NCBI GenBank assembly: GCA_004213515.1
Contig: SHAK01000003.1
Coordinates: 1-64,000, forward strand
Direction: 5' to 3'
DNA: 64,000 nt
Origin: Limisphaerales bacterium
GTDB taxonomy: Bacteria; Verrucomicrobiota; Verrucomicrobiia; Limisphaerales; UBA1096
Part shown: one piece after another, positions 54,617-62,950 of the stretch
Numbering within the stretch: position 1 is the stretch's first letter
Layout: the number at the start of each line of letters is the position of its first letter
Made by a program: the position numbers and the translations under genes
The notes under the pieces: model-generated
The model's input: the letters and a program-made list of their open reading frames with translations, nothing else
Databases searched by the model: none
What the model was told of the DNA's origin: nothing

Positions 54617-57292
54617 GTAGTTTACAAGGTCTAGTACTTCTTGTTTATACAAAGTATTAACCGTTCCTGGAGGCATGTTGGAAATATTAATTTTTTTTCG
54701 GCTATCTATTAGTGCTTTAGGCAAGCGTAATGGTGCTAAATTGGCAGATAAACCTTGAAGTGTTATTAAAGTGTTAGTTTCTTTCTGCACTTGGCCAATG
54801 TGAATTTTACCATCACTCATTTTAAATTGTTGTATTATGTATGCTTCGGGAATGGTCCGTGATGGCTCTATAATTGATTCGAGAATTTTGACTGGATTCA
54901 TTCTTTTGGATAATTCGCTTAAATCTGGGCCTACACTTCCACCTGTTCCATTAAGGCGATGGCACTGCGAGCAGCCGGCTTTATTATATGCTAGTTTCCC
55001 ATTGTTAACATTAGTTGTCTTAAATGTATTTTCAATTTCGAAGTCATTCAGTTTCCAGTCTTTTATAAAAACTATTTCGGACTTCATTTCGCTGATCCAA
55101 TCCTTAAAAAGTGATACAGCGGCCTCGTCTACGGTATTGCTAACAAGAGGTGGCATTTGGCCTCTTCCTCTGTGGTTAAGTCTTCTAATCAATACGGATT
55201 GTTCTGGTAAGCCAGGTGAAACTAGCATTGCATTGCTAATGCCGAAGGTGTTGTGCTGAGGCCGTGCTGCTATTAAATTCATCTTGTCATCAGATGTTTC
55301 TATCCCAAATTCAATTTTAGAATTACCTCCACCGGAATGCACATGACAGCTAGAGCAATTGATATGTAAATATGAACGTGCACGCTCGGAAAGTGTTTCA
55401 TTGGAATCATAAGGATCGACTAGAGATTGTTTTTTGTTTTTTTGTTTAACGTATGGTTTGTTGAATAAGCCGATTTGAGAGAAAATTCGCAATTGATTAT
55501 CTTTTTTACCTGAAAAATTGTGTGTTCGGTCAGTGTTTCGTGTAGTCAGGCCTAATATGAAGCCGCGTGCTCTACTGTGACATGTCATGCAATCAGCTCG
55601 GCTTGGAAAAGTCCAATCATGTCGCCGAAAGCCGCTTGGTGACTTATTATCTGCGATGCGAAAAGTAGATTTAGTTCCTTCTTTTGAAACTAGTTCAGCA
55701 TCAGTTTGTTCATCGTTCCACTTATATGAATAGCCAGCCCATTCGTTTTGTTGTCGAAGTAAAATTCGAGTTTCTATACGAAATGGTTTAGCTAAGCCAA
55801 GAGTGTTTTCACGTTTGACTTTCAATGTTTGAACAAGTGCTGTTCCGTTAGGAAATGTCCATGCGCCATTATAGTTTAGGCCTACAGTTTGCTTATCGGG
55901 AACAGCCATCCATCGTTTTGAAGTGGCTGTGTCATTCCAGCCTGAGGCAATTACAGAATATTCAATGACTCCTGGCTTTATTGTATGATTTTTCGTGTTT
56001 TCAAATAGGCCGGTTTCACTCAAGCGTCTCGGAAATGGCGTGGATAGGCGAATTCTTGGTTGAGTTTCGATTCGGTAAAACCCGCTTGAGTGATCTACGA
56101 TTAATAACTCTCCTGAGTGAGTTGTGGCAAAGCCTGTAATGGCAAGCGGAGTGTCAGCAATTTCCTGAAATGCTAAACGTTGTTTTCCATTATGTTTGAT
56201 ACTCCAAATCTTGCCAGTTCCGTAATCACCGTAAATGTAATGGCCACGAAGGTCTTTCCATTTTAGACCATAATATATGATGCCTCCAGTTATGGATCGG
56301 GCTTCTGAATGAGGATGTTCAGCGGTTGGAATTGTCAGTGGATGGGGTCCCATAATACGGTTTTGGTAAAAAGGATGACTTCCTTCGTAAACACTCCAAC
56401 CATAATTATCTCCAGGATTTACCATATGAACAGATTCCCAAAGATCTTGACCATTGTTTCCGACCCAAATATGCCCGGTGAGTTTATCTACGGCTAGCCT
56501 CCAAGGATTTCTTAATCCATAAGCGTATAATTCAGCTCTTGCATTTGGAAGATTAACGAAGGGGTTGTCTTTGGGAATCTTGTAAGGGTTTTTAGCATTA
56601 GTCTCACGAACATCAATCCGGAGCACTCCGCCTAGTAAATCATCTAAAGTCTGACCGGAGAGCCAAGTGTCAGAGTCGCTAGTGCCGTCACCTGTTGAAA
56701 TATAAAGCATTCCATCTAATCCGAAGTCAATGCCTCCTCCGTCGTGTCCTCCGGAACGCCATTCAATGATAATGTGTTCAGAGGCCAAATCAATAGTTGA
56801 TGAACTTTTTGCTAGTTTGAACCGTGAAATTCTATTGGCTTTTTTACCTTCGAAGGCTTCTAAGTTCAGATTACTAAAAAGATATATAAATCCATTTTTG
56901 GTATACTTAGGATCAAAACAAAATGAGTATACATTGCGCCCCGGTAATTCTATTAGTATTTCACGATTTTTTACTTTTGGATCATCTTCAAAAGCAACTA
57001 GTTGTGTAGGTTCTCCTTGGCCGTGGTGTAGAAGTGCTAAAAGTCGTTTTGTCTGCGGCTCAGCTGCGAGAAACATCGGCGAGCGCCATACTTGATTGGT
57101 ATAAATTGGTACGGCTTTATATGGAGGAGGGGGCTCTGGAGTCCCTATTAGTCTTGTATTCGTCCAAAGTCCTCGATTAATAAAGGCCAAATGGGTCTCA
57201 TCTTCTGCCCAACTATGAATAATTACAGGTTGCCCAAATCCAAATAGTATTGAGTAAAAGGCAACCTTAATAAAATTAATCGAAAGGCGCAT
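54605..57292 (-). CDS. PQQ-type sugar dehydrogenase fused to c-type cytochrome domains
   Basis: An 895-residue secreted protein with a signal peptide to about residue 29. Residues about 55-410 are a glucose/sorbosone-dehydrogenase-type propeller (GGHDGGGIDFGLDGMLYISTGDGTS, LGGVLRIDV, YAYGLRNPWRLAVDKLTG, GDYGTGKIW). After a beta-rich middle, three CXXCH motifs follow: CMTCH (568-572), CSSCH (646-650) and CSQCH (774-778, in GCSQCHRLNGTGGSVGPDLS). The last matches the planctomycete/verrucomicrobial putative heme-binding domain (EPSRTIPEAY). It would oxidise sugars at the propeller and pass electrons to its own hemes. Convergent with, and overlapping, folK. Confidence 0.92.
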   Translation of the reverse strand: MRLSINFIKVAFYSILFGFGQPVIIHSWAEDETHLAFINRGLWTNTRLIGTPEPPPPYKAVPIYTNQVWRSPMFLAAEPQTKRLLALLHHGQGEPTQLVAFEDDPKVKNREILIELPGRNVYSFCFDPKYTKNGFIYLFSNLNLEAFEGKKANRISRFKLAKSSSTIDLASEHIIIEWRSGGHDGGGIDFGLDGMLYISTGDGTSDSDTWLSGQTLDDLLGGVLRIDVRETNAKNPYKIPKDNPFVNLPNARAELYAYGLRNPWRLAVDKLTGHIWVGNNGQDLWESVHMVNPGDNYGWSVYEGSHPFYQNRIMGPHPLTIPTAEHPHSEARSITGGIIYYGLKWKDLRGHYIYGDYGTGKIWSIKHNGKQRLAFQEIADTPLAITGFATTHSGELLIVDHSSGFYRIETQPRIRLSTPFPRRLSETGLFENTKNHTIKPGVIEYSVIASGWNDTATSKRWMAVPDKQTVGLNYNGAWTFPNGTALVQTLKVKRENTLGLAKPFRIETRILLRQQNEWAGYSYKWNDEQTDAELVSKEGTKSTFRIADNKSPSGFRRHDWTFPSRADCMTCHSRARGFILGLTTRNTDRTHNFSGKKDNQLRIFSQIGLFNKPYVKQKNKKQSLVDPYDSNETLSERARSYLHINCSSCHVHSGGGNSKIEFGIETSDDKMNLIAARPQHNTFGISNAMLVSPGLPEQSVLIRRLNHRGRGQMPPLVSNTVDEAAVSLFKDWISEMKSEIVFIKDWKLNDFEIENTFKTTNVNNGKLAYNKAGCSQCHRLNGTGGSVGPDLSELSKRMNPVKILESIIEPSRTIPEAYIIQQFKMSDGKIHIGQVQKETNTLITLQGLSANLAPLRLPKALIDSRKKINISNMPPGTVNTLYKQEVLDLVNYLGQ

Positions 57293-57389
57293 GACTCAGA
57301 GAAAAGTAATGTTCTAGAATGAACAGAGCAAGACAAGTGCTTAGTCAAATAGGTTGGCACCAGCTTAATAGTCAGTGATGATTTGGTTC

Positions 57390-58169
57390 ATGGACTTGAA
57401 TGGAAGAGTGGCTCTTATAACTGGAGGCAGTAGGGGAGTTGGTGCAGCAACCGCTATAAAATTGGCCCGGCATGGTTGTAATGTTGCAATAAACTGCAAT
57501 CAATCCATGGATCTTGCGAATAAGGTTGCAGAAGAATGCCAATCGCTTGGAGTAAAGGCTTTGGTGGTCAAGGGAGATGTTGCTTCAAATCTCGATTGCA
57601 TAAAAATTTTTTCAGAGACGGTTCAATCGTTTGGCCAATTAGATATTCTTATCAACAATGCAGGGGTGACACGATTTATCAATTTTCAAAATCTTGATGA
57701 TGTGAAAGATGAAGATTGGGATCGTATTATGGGAGTGAATTTAAAAGGCCCTTTTCAATGTGCTAGAGCAGCTCGGCAATCTCTTGAGTCCAGTGAAATT
57801 GGAGTAATAGTAAATACAGCGAGTGTGGCTGGGATTACAGGTGTTGGCAGTTCTATTCCCTACTGTGCATCTAAGGCGGGAGTAATTAATCTTACACTTG
57901 CTTTAGCTCGAACTTTTGGGCCAAAGATTCGTGTTAATGCTGTTGCTCCGGGATTTATAGAGGGGGAGTGGCTGAAAAAAGGTTTGGGTGAAAGCTATGA
58001 AGAGGTTCGTAACAAAAAAGCTCAGGAAGGCTTGCTCGACAAGGTAAGTAAACCTGAAGATATAGCAGATGGTATTTTCTCAATGATTATCTGTCGAAAA
58101 GTTACTGGGCAAATTCTTACAGTTGATACCGGTCATACTATTGGACCAAGGATCGGTGTTGGGATTTAA
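57390..58169 (+). CDS. short-chain dehydrogenase/reductase (FabG-like)
   Basis: A 259-residue SDR. TGGSRGVGAA binds NAD(P); INNAGVTRF; the catalytic triad lies in NTASVAG and YCASKAG; APGFIEGEWL and TGQILTVDTGHTIG complete the classical FabG-like pattern. The ATG at 57390 brings the start to MDLNGRVALITGG, as in most SDRs; earlier starts at 57375/57378 add five residues. It follows the dehydrogenase gene divergently. Substrate unknown, possibly 3-oxoacyl or a sugar derivative. Confidence 0.9.
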   Translation: MDLNGRVALITGGSRGVGAATAIKLARHGCNVAINCNQSMDLANKVAEECQSLGVKALVVKGDVASNLDCIKIFSETVQSFGQLDILINNAGVTRFINFQNLDDVKDEDWDRIMGVNLKGPFQCARAARQSLESSEIGVIVNTASVAGITGVGSSIPYCASKAGVINLTLALARTFGPKIRVNAVAPGFIEGEWLKKGLGESYEEVRNKKAQEGLLDKVSKPEDIADGIFSMIICRKVTGQILTVDTGHTIGPRIGVGI

Positions 58170-58196
58170 GTGAGCATCAATTTATTACCAGTTCAA

Positions 58197-59333
58197 TTAT
58201 CGTTCATCCACTGGTGTATACTTCAAATCGTCTGGCCCATCGTAGAGGCTTTTAGGTCGAATAAGACGGTTGTCAGCCAATTGCTCTAGAACATGTGCAG
58301 TCCATCCAGAGGTTCTTGCTATAGCGAATATTGGTGTAAATAAGTCAGTTGGGATTCCAAGGGAGTAGTACACAGTAGCAGAGTAAAAATCTACATTTGG
58401 ATAAAGGTTTTTTTCAGAAACCATAATTTCTCGAATACGTTCACTCATGTCCAACCACTTGGTCTCTCCTAATTCTCCGCTTAGTTTCTTAGCCATGGCT
58501 TGAAGATGCGGTGCCCGAGGGTCGAGCACTTTGTAAACTCGGTGACCAATACCCATGATTTTCTTTTTGTTTTTTATGCAATCTGCCACAAACTCATCGA
58601 CTTTTTCGACACTACCAATTTCTTGAAGCATTTTGATAACACCTTCATTTGCACCCCCATGTAAAGGGCCTTTTAGTGTTCCTATTGCAGATGTTATGGC
58701 AGAGTACATTCCGCTTAATGTTGCTATGGTTACTCGAGCTGAAAAAGTAGAAGCATTCATTCCATGGTCAGCATGGAGAATGTAGCACATGTCTATTGTC
58801 TTTTCCTTAGCTTCGCTTGGTTTTTCACCGTCAACGAGGTACAGAAAGTTAGCTGCTTCACCGAGATTTGGATCTGATTCTGGTAATGGTTTGCCTTGGC
58901 GAGCTAAATGGAAATAAGCAGTTATAACTGGTACTTGGGCAATAAGTTTGATTGCTCGCGTTGCTTGGTCCTCGAGTGAATCTTGAGCTTCAGGGGGTTC
59001 GTAGCATGCAAGAGCGGATACAACAGTACGTATAGCTCGCATTGGTGAAGCATCATTAGGAAGCTGCTTTATAAGTTCAATCACGCCATCAGGGAGTTTT
59101 CTGGCTGCGGCAAGTTCAACTTTCAATGCGGCAAGTTCAGTTGAGTTAGGAAGTTTTCCTCGATGAAGCAAATGAACTACTTCTTCATAAGTAGCCTTTC
59201 CGGCTAATTCATTAATATTGTAACCACAATATATCAGTTCGCCATCCAATCCACGAACATCACTCAATTTGGTAGTTGCGGCAACAACTCCTTCAAGGCC
59301 TTTGCTAGCTGCTTGTTTTTCCGTATCGCTCAT
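58197..59333 (-). CDS. gltA: citrate synthase
   Basis: A 378-residue enzyme of the short citrate/2-methylcitrate synthase type. Catalytic residues are seen at the first His in LKGPLHGGANEGVIKML, the second in MGIGHRVYKVLDPRAPHL and the Asp in VDFYSATVYYSLGIPTDLFTPIFAI. Near the end is ARTSGWTAHVLEQ. Condenses oxaloacetate and acetyl-CoA for the TCA cycle; a role with propionyl-CoA cannot be excluded. Convergent with the SDR gene, 28 bases apart. The single ATG at 59333 fits. Confidence 0.94.
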   Translation of the reverse strand: MSDTEKQAASKGLEGVVAATTKLSDVRGLDGELIYCGYNINELAGKATYEEVVHLLHRGKLPNSTELAALKVELAAARKLPDGVIELIKQLPNDASPMRAIRTVVSALACYEPPEAQDSLEDQATRAIKLIAQVPVITAYFHLARQGKPLPESDPNLGEAANFLYLVDGEKPSEAKEKTIDMCYILHADHGMNASTFSARVTIATLSGMYSAITSAIGTLKGPLHGGANEGVIKMLQEIGSVEKVDEFVADCIKNKKKIMGIGHRVYKVLDPRAPHLQAMAKKLSGELGETKWLDMSERIREIMVSEKNLYPNVDFYSATVYYSLGIPTDLFTPIFAIARTSGWTAHVLEQLADNRLIRPKSLYDGPDDLKYTPVDER

Positions 59334-59435
59334 ATTGTAAAATATTTTTTATCTATTTTAGGTGGAAGACAATAATTTAAACGGGTTTTTAGCGCAATCG
59401 GAATCAGTAGATCTTATTGATATTCATTTACTCAT

Positions 59436-59789
59436 TTAACCCCGGTAGACACACCTGGCAGTGCATGTCTCAGCAACCTCAACTGCAGTTAAAATTGATA
59501 AATTTGGTTTTAAATGCTTCCAAATCCAAAGGGCTAAGTTCTCACTGGTGGGGTTTTCTAAACCTTCTATTTCATTGAGGTAATGGTGATCTAATTGTTC
59601 CCAAAGTGGTTTAAAAGCTTTTGTAATATCAGAGTAATCAATTACCCAGCCCAGTTTAGGGTCGCATTCACCTTCAACAACAATTTCCACTTTAAAGCTG
59701 TGCCCATGAAGTCGATTGCATTTATGTTCTTTTGGTAGATTAGGAAGATAATGTGCAGCTTCAAATTGAAAAGTTTTTCTCAGTTCCAT
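59436..59789 (-). CDS. queD: 6-carboxy-5,6,7,8-tetrahydropterin synthase
   Basis: A 117-residue QueD/PTPS enzyme for the second step of queuosine and 7-deazaguanine synthesis. Zinc ligands are His13, His28 and His30 (FEAAHYL and CNRLHGHSF); Cys24 is the catalytic cysteine; the C-x3-H-G-H arrangement fits QueD rather than the eukaryotic [28 protein letters not shown] and the Glu in [14 protein letters not shown] are conserved. It lies two bases after the LuxC-like gene stop. QueC and QueE are not in this window. Confidence 0.95.
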   Translation of the reverse strand: MELRKTFQFEAAHYLPNLPKEHKCNRLHGHSFKVEIVVEGECDPKLGWVIDYSDITKAFKPLWEQLDHHYLNEIEGLENPTSENLALWIWKHLKPNLSILTAVEVAETCTARCVYRG

Positions 59790-59791
59790 AG

Positions 59792-61147
59792 TTAATTAGT
59801 TTCAAGATCGGTCCAATTTATTAGATCTCCCAAGGGAGGTCGCCCGTCATGCCTCCAAGCGAGGGGAGGTCGCTGCATTTTACCTAAAGGGCAAATTCGA
59901 GGGGCTCCCCATTGCCCAAAGGCTTGGGCATATTCACGCAATTTTGATTCGCTTGCAGCTATGCCGATAGTGGATATGTTTTCTCGATAAGGTTCCAATA
60001 TATGCATAAGCTCTGAAGGGTTCTTAATTGGCTTGATAAAAATGAATCTGTTAAGAGGTGATGATTGAAACTGCTTTTCGTCCTCTTGGACTACTGTCCA
60101 ATCAGTGGAGTCTTTGCTCTCCCATAGCATTGCGCCAACATTATTGGCTGCTCGAATTTTATAAAAGCGTCGTATGCTAGTAATGTTAGCACTTTCTTTT
60201 GAGGAGAGTTCTCCTCGTGGTATGGTCGTATTTCTTTTATCCAGTTCTTCTGCAAGCATTTCTGCGAACTGGTCTGGTTTCAAACTTCCAAGCTCTTCTA
60301 TATATATGACTTGAGGCGAGAGGCAGCCTTGTTGATTCCATGCAATTACATCATCCGCGGCACGAGATATTATTGTTTGTGTTCCCATAACCTCATTTGC
60401 AAGTTGATCCACGTATCCGAAGCTTATGCGGTTTCCATAGCTAATAAATCTTTTGTTTAAAGGGAGGCGTTTTCTCGCTGATTCTAGAGTGCTATCATTA
60501 CCGAAAGCTAAGATGCAGTCTGCTTCATTGAATAGTTCGCTTTCAAGTGTTTCGTTGCCCCCTTTCCATTCTGCGATTTCAATAGAGGAAGCAAGACCGG
60601 GATCTACGTAATGTAATGAATGTCCAAATAGTCGAGGGAGTATTGATTTTCCAGAAGCGCACTTCACAAATTGCGCTGATCGAAGTAATAGTCCGAAAGC
60701 AATCGATTGAAAGATGGGGACAGGTAAATTCCCCGGAGCTAATTGTGCAATAAGTTTTGGGCCATGCACCATTGCAAGTGAATGACCTGAAAGGCTTCCA
60801 TATGATTGAAGTCGAGTTGGATCACCAACCTCTTGATTAAGTAAGTGGAAAAATTTTTCTTGTGTCCATTCTTCAAAGCATGCATTCAGTCCAGCTGCAA
60901 GAACTTCACGAGGAAAACCGGTCTCTTTTGGATCGGCAGCAAGAGCTAATTTGCGCAACTCGTAATCAGGTGATTGCCAAAGGGAAGCAGTCTCTACTAG
61001 TTTCGAAATGATTGTTTCATTGCCTATTTGTGCTAAATACTCATCACGATTATGTTTTAAAGATTGGCAGGCTTCTGCAATCAATTTGCTACTTAATTCT
61101 GCATCTGGCTTGTCGGCCAGATAGTAATCCAAAGATTTCTCAAGCAT
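59792..61147 (-). CDS. LuxC-like acyl-CoA reductase
   Basis: A 451-residue protein with the aldehyde-dehydrogenase-like fold of LuxC (fatty acyl-CoA reductase). The catalytic Cys lies in [26 protein letters not shown] is near the middle, and the end [27 protein letters not shown] closely matches the LuxC family's G-K-M-Q-x-P-L-x-W-x-H-D-G-x-P. LuxC reduces acyl-CoA or acyl-AMP-derived thioesters to aldehydes. There are no luxD, luxE or luxAB genes here, so it is not for bioluminescence. It heads a two-gene unit with queD two bases on; the link is unexplained. Confidence 0.88.
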   Translation of the reverse strand: MLEKSLDYYLADKPDAELSSKLIAEACQSLKHNRDEYLAQIGNETIISKLVETASLWQSPDYELRKLALAADPKETGFPREVLAAGLNACFEEWTQEKFFHLLNQEVGDPTRLQSYGSLSGHSLAMVHGPKLIAQLAPGNLPVPIFQSIAFGLLLRSAQFVKCASGKSILPRLFGHSLHYVDPGLASSIEIAEWKGGNETLESELFNEADCILAFGNDSTLESARKRLPLNKRFISYGNRISFGYVDQLANEVMGTQTIISRAADDVIAWNQQGCLSPQVIYIEELGSLKPDQFAEMLAEELDKRNTTIPRGELSSKESANITSIRRFYKIRAANNVGAMLWESKDSTDWTVVQEDEKQFQSSPLNRFIFIKPIKNPSELMHILEPYRENISTIGIAASESKLREYAQAFGQWGAPRICPLGKMQRPPLAWRHDGRPPLGDLINWTDLETN

Positions 61148-61425
61148 TGGTTAAAATCATTAATTTAAAGCCTTCTTTGTTCGGCAAATAGTTCGGGTGC
61201 ATAATAATCGTTAATTAAACTATAATTAAGAGATTCTTTGTGCTGATAAAAGAGATCTGTCTTATCTTCGAAGACGTAAGGCAATAATGAAATGGATATC
61301 ATGCGGTTTTTTACTCAAATTGACTGGTTTTCCGCCACAGCCAATTTAAAAAAATTACGTGTGAAGTGGTCTAATAGCAACAATTGGTTTTGTAAGGGAT
61401 TCTCCCCTGTGTTTTGATTTTGCAC

Positions 61426-62064
61426 ATGAAGGATTTTCTGGTTTTTATAATTTCAGGTTTGATGGTTATTTGTTTAATGGGCTGTGGAGAATCACCTACT
61501 GCAGATAAGCAGGCCGGTATAACCGAAAAGACGAACATTACATCAGGGGATATTTCAATATCTGTTACACCAACCACTGATATTCCTTCTTCAAAACAGA
61601 GTGCGATATCTGTTGAAAATTCAAAATCCACGCCAACATATACAATAAAGCCAGCTCAGGCAGGTAAAGTTCAGGCTGATGGTAAATTAAAAGAAGATGG
61701 AGGGGCTTACTTTCTTGATGATTCTCCGTTTAATGGCGAATTTATTGACCATCATGATAATGGAAACAAGTCTGTAGAGGGTAAGTTTTTGAATGGAAAG
61801 CAAGAAGGCGTATGGACTTATTTTCATAAAAATGGCAGTCGTTTTAGAACTGGAAAATATTTAGATGGCCGTGCAAATGGTCAGTGGATTATTTGGCGCA
61901 TGGATGGTTCGAAATGGTCGGAAAAAAATTATGTGAATGGTCAGTTAAATGGAGTTGAAATTCGTTGGCATGCTAATGGAAAAAAGCAGTCCGAAACCGA
62001 CTGGAATGGGGGTAAAGTTTTATCTAAAAAAGAATGGGACGAATTAGGTTCATCCAAGCCTTAA
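61426..62064 (+). CDS. lipoprotein with MORN-like (YwqK) repeats
   Basis: A 212-residue lipoprotein with a lipobox (LMGC, Cys20). After a Thr/Ser-rich linker (to about residue 75) come four or five MORN-like repeats of about 23 residues: FNGEFIDHHDNGNKSVEGKF, KQEGVWTYFHKNGSRFRTGKY, ANGQWIIWRMDGSKWSEKNY and LNGVEIRWHANGKKQSE. Such repeats, known from the YwqK family, are usually in cell-surface proteins without known activity. The ATG at 61426 is better than the TTG at 61414, as it puts the lipobox at the expected position. Preceded by 278 gene-free bases. Confidence 0.87.
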   Translation: MKDFLVFIISGLMVICLMGCGESPTADKQAGITEKTNITSGDISISVTPTTDIPSSKQSAISVENSKSTPTYTIKPAQAGKVQADGKLKEDGGAYFLDDSPFNGEFIDHHDNGNKSVEGKFLNGKQEGVWTYFHKNGSRFRTGKYLDGRANGQWIIWRMDGSKWSEKNYVNGQLNGVEIRWHANGKKQSETDWNGGKVLSKKEWDELGSSKP

Positions 62065-62075
62065 ACGCGCTGTTA

Positions 62076-62804
62076 ATGAATGGCCATACTGAAAGTTCTA
62101 AACCAGAACTGCAAAACACAAAGCAAGGAGCAAGGCTTGTTCAAAACGGTTCGGTGCTGAGTGAGGTGCTTTCAGAACCAGGGCCGACGCAAAGTGTTTT
62201 TGATATTCTAGCTGCAGCTATAATGTTAAATAACAAAAATCGGGTGGGTATATTGGGTTTTGCTGCAGGTGGATTGATTGGCCCACTGCGTTCTATGAAT
62301 GGGCATCAGCATCTTTTTGGGGTGGATCGTGACGAAGCAGGTTTTAAATTATTCCAAAGAGTTTCAGGTGATTGGCGTGGGAAAATTAATTTTGTTCATT
62401 CGGATGCGGTTGAGTGGTTGAATGCTCAAAAAAAACCATTTGATGTATTAGTAGAGGACCTATCGGTTGGTCGAGATGGAGACGTGTTCAAGCCGACTGT
62501 TTCAATTGAAATATTGCCTGAATTGATACGTTCTAAGCTTACCCCAAGCGGAATAGCGATATTTAATTTACTACCATCTGATCATTGTTCATGGACTAAT
62601 ATGATTCAGAAAGTAAGTGCGCCTTTTAGGTATGGAATTGTGATTAAATTTGAAAGTTTTTATAATAAGATACTTATCCTAAGTGTTAAACCTTTAACCA
62701 GTACACCTAAGATTTCACGGCTTTTAAGAAAGTTTTTGTCTGGTATTGAATCATCAATCTCCCATGATATTCAAGTCCGTACATTGGTTATCAATAAGTC
62801 GTAA
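62076..62804 (+). CDS. spermidine synthase-like SAM-binding protein
   Basis: A 242-residue cytosolic protein resembling the spermidine synthase/SAM-dependent methyltransferase fold. VGILGFAAGGLIGPLR is the nucleotide-binding motif, GVDRDEAG the acidic strand 2 end, and FVHSDAVEWLNAQKKPFDVLVEDLSV looks like the polyamine-synthase D-A-x-x-W/F-L region, with VEDL in place of the catalytic Asp strand. The C terminus is less conserved. I use the ATG at 62076, after the preceding stop; an ATG at 62034 would overlap the lipoprotein gene by 31 bases. Substrate not determinable. Confidence 0.78.
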   Translation: MNGHTESSKPELQNTKQGARLVQNGSVLSEVLSEPGPTQSVFDILAAAIMLNNKNRVGILGFAAGGLIGPLRSMNGHQHLFGVDRDEAGFKLFQRVSGDWRGKINFVHSDAVEWLNAQKKPFDVLVEDLSVGRDGDVFKPTVSIEILPELIRSKLTPSGIAIFNLLPSDHCSWTNMIQKVSAPFRYGIVIKFESFYNKILILSVKPLTSTPKISRLLRKFLSGIESSISHDIQVRTLVINKS

Positions 62805-62950
62805 TTGAGATTATCAAATGCACAGCTGAAATTATTAGTTTTTATAATGATAATTGATTATTTTAATACATAGTAAGCCTATTGTTAATCCCGTTTGCTC
62901 TTAATGGCGGTTTCTGACATCTTAGTTCCAGTTCTTTTTGTAATATTGTC

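Noticed and set aside
59792-61147. Bioluminescence operon suggested by the LuxC-like gene
   Set aside because: No luxA, luxB, luxD or luxE homologue in the window; LuxC-like reductases also occur in non-luminous bacteria.
61287-61349. 20-codon frame with an AAGG six bases upstream, before the MORN lipoprotein gene
   Set aside because: Too short, no leader-like codon enrichment and no terminator/antiterminator pair; insufficient evidence for a leader peptide.
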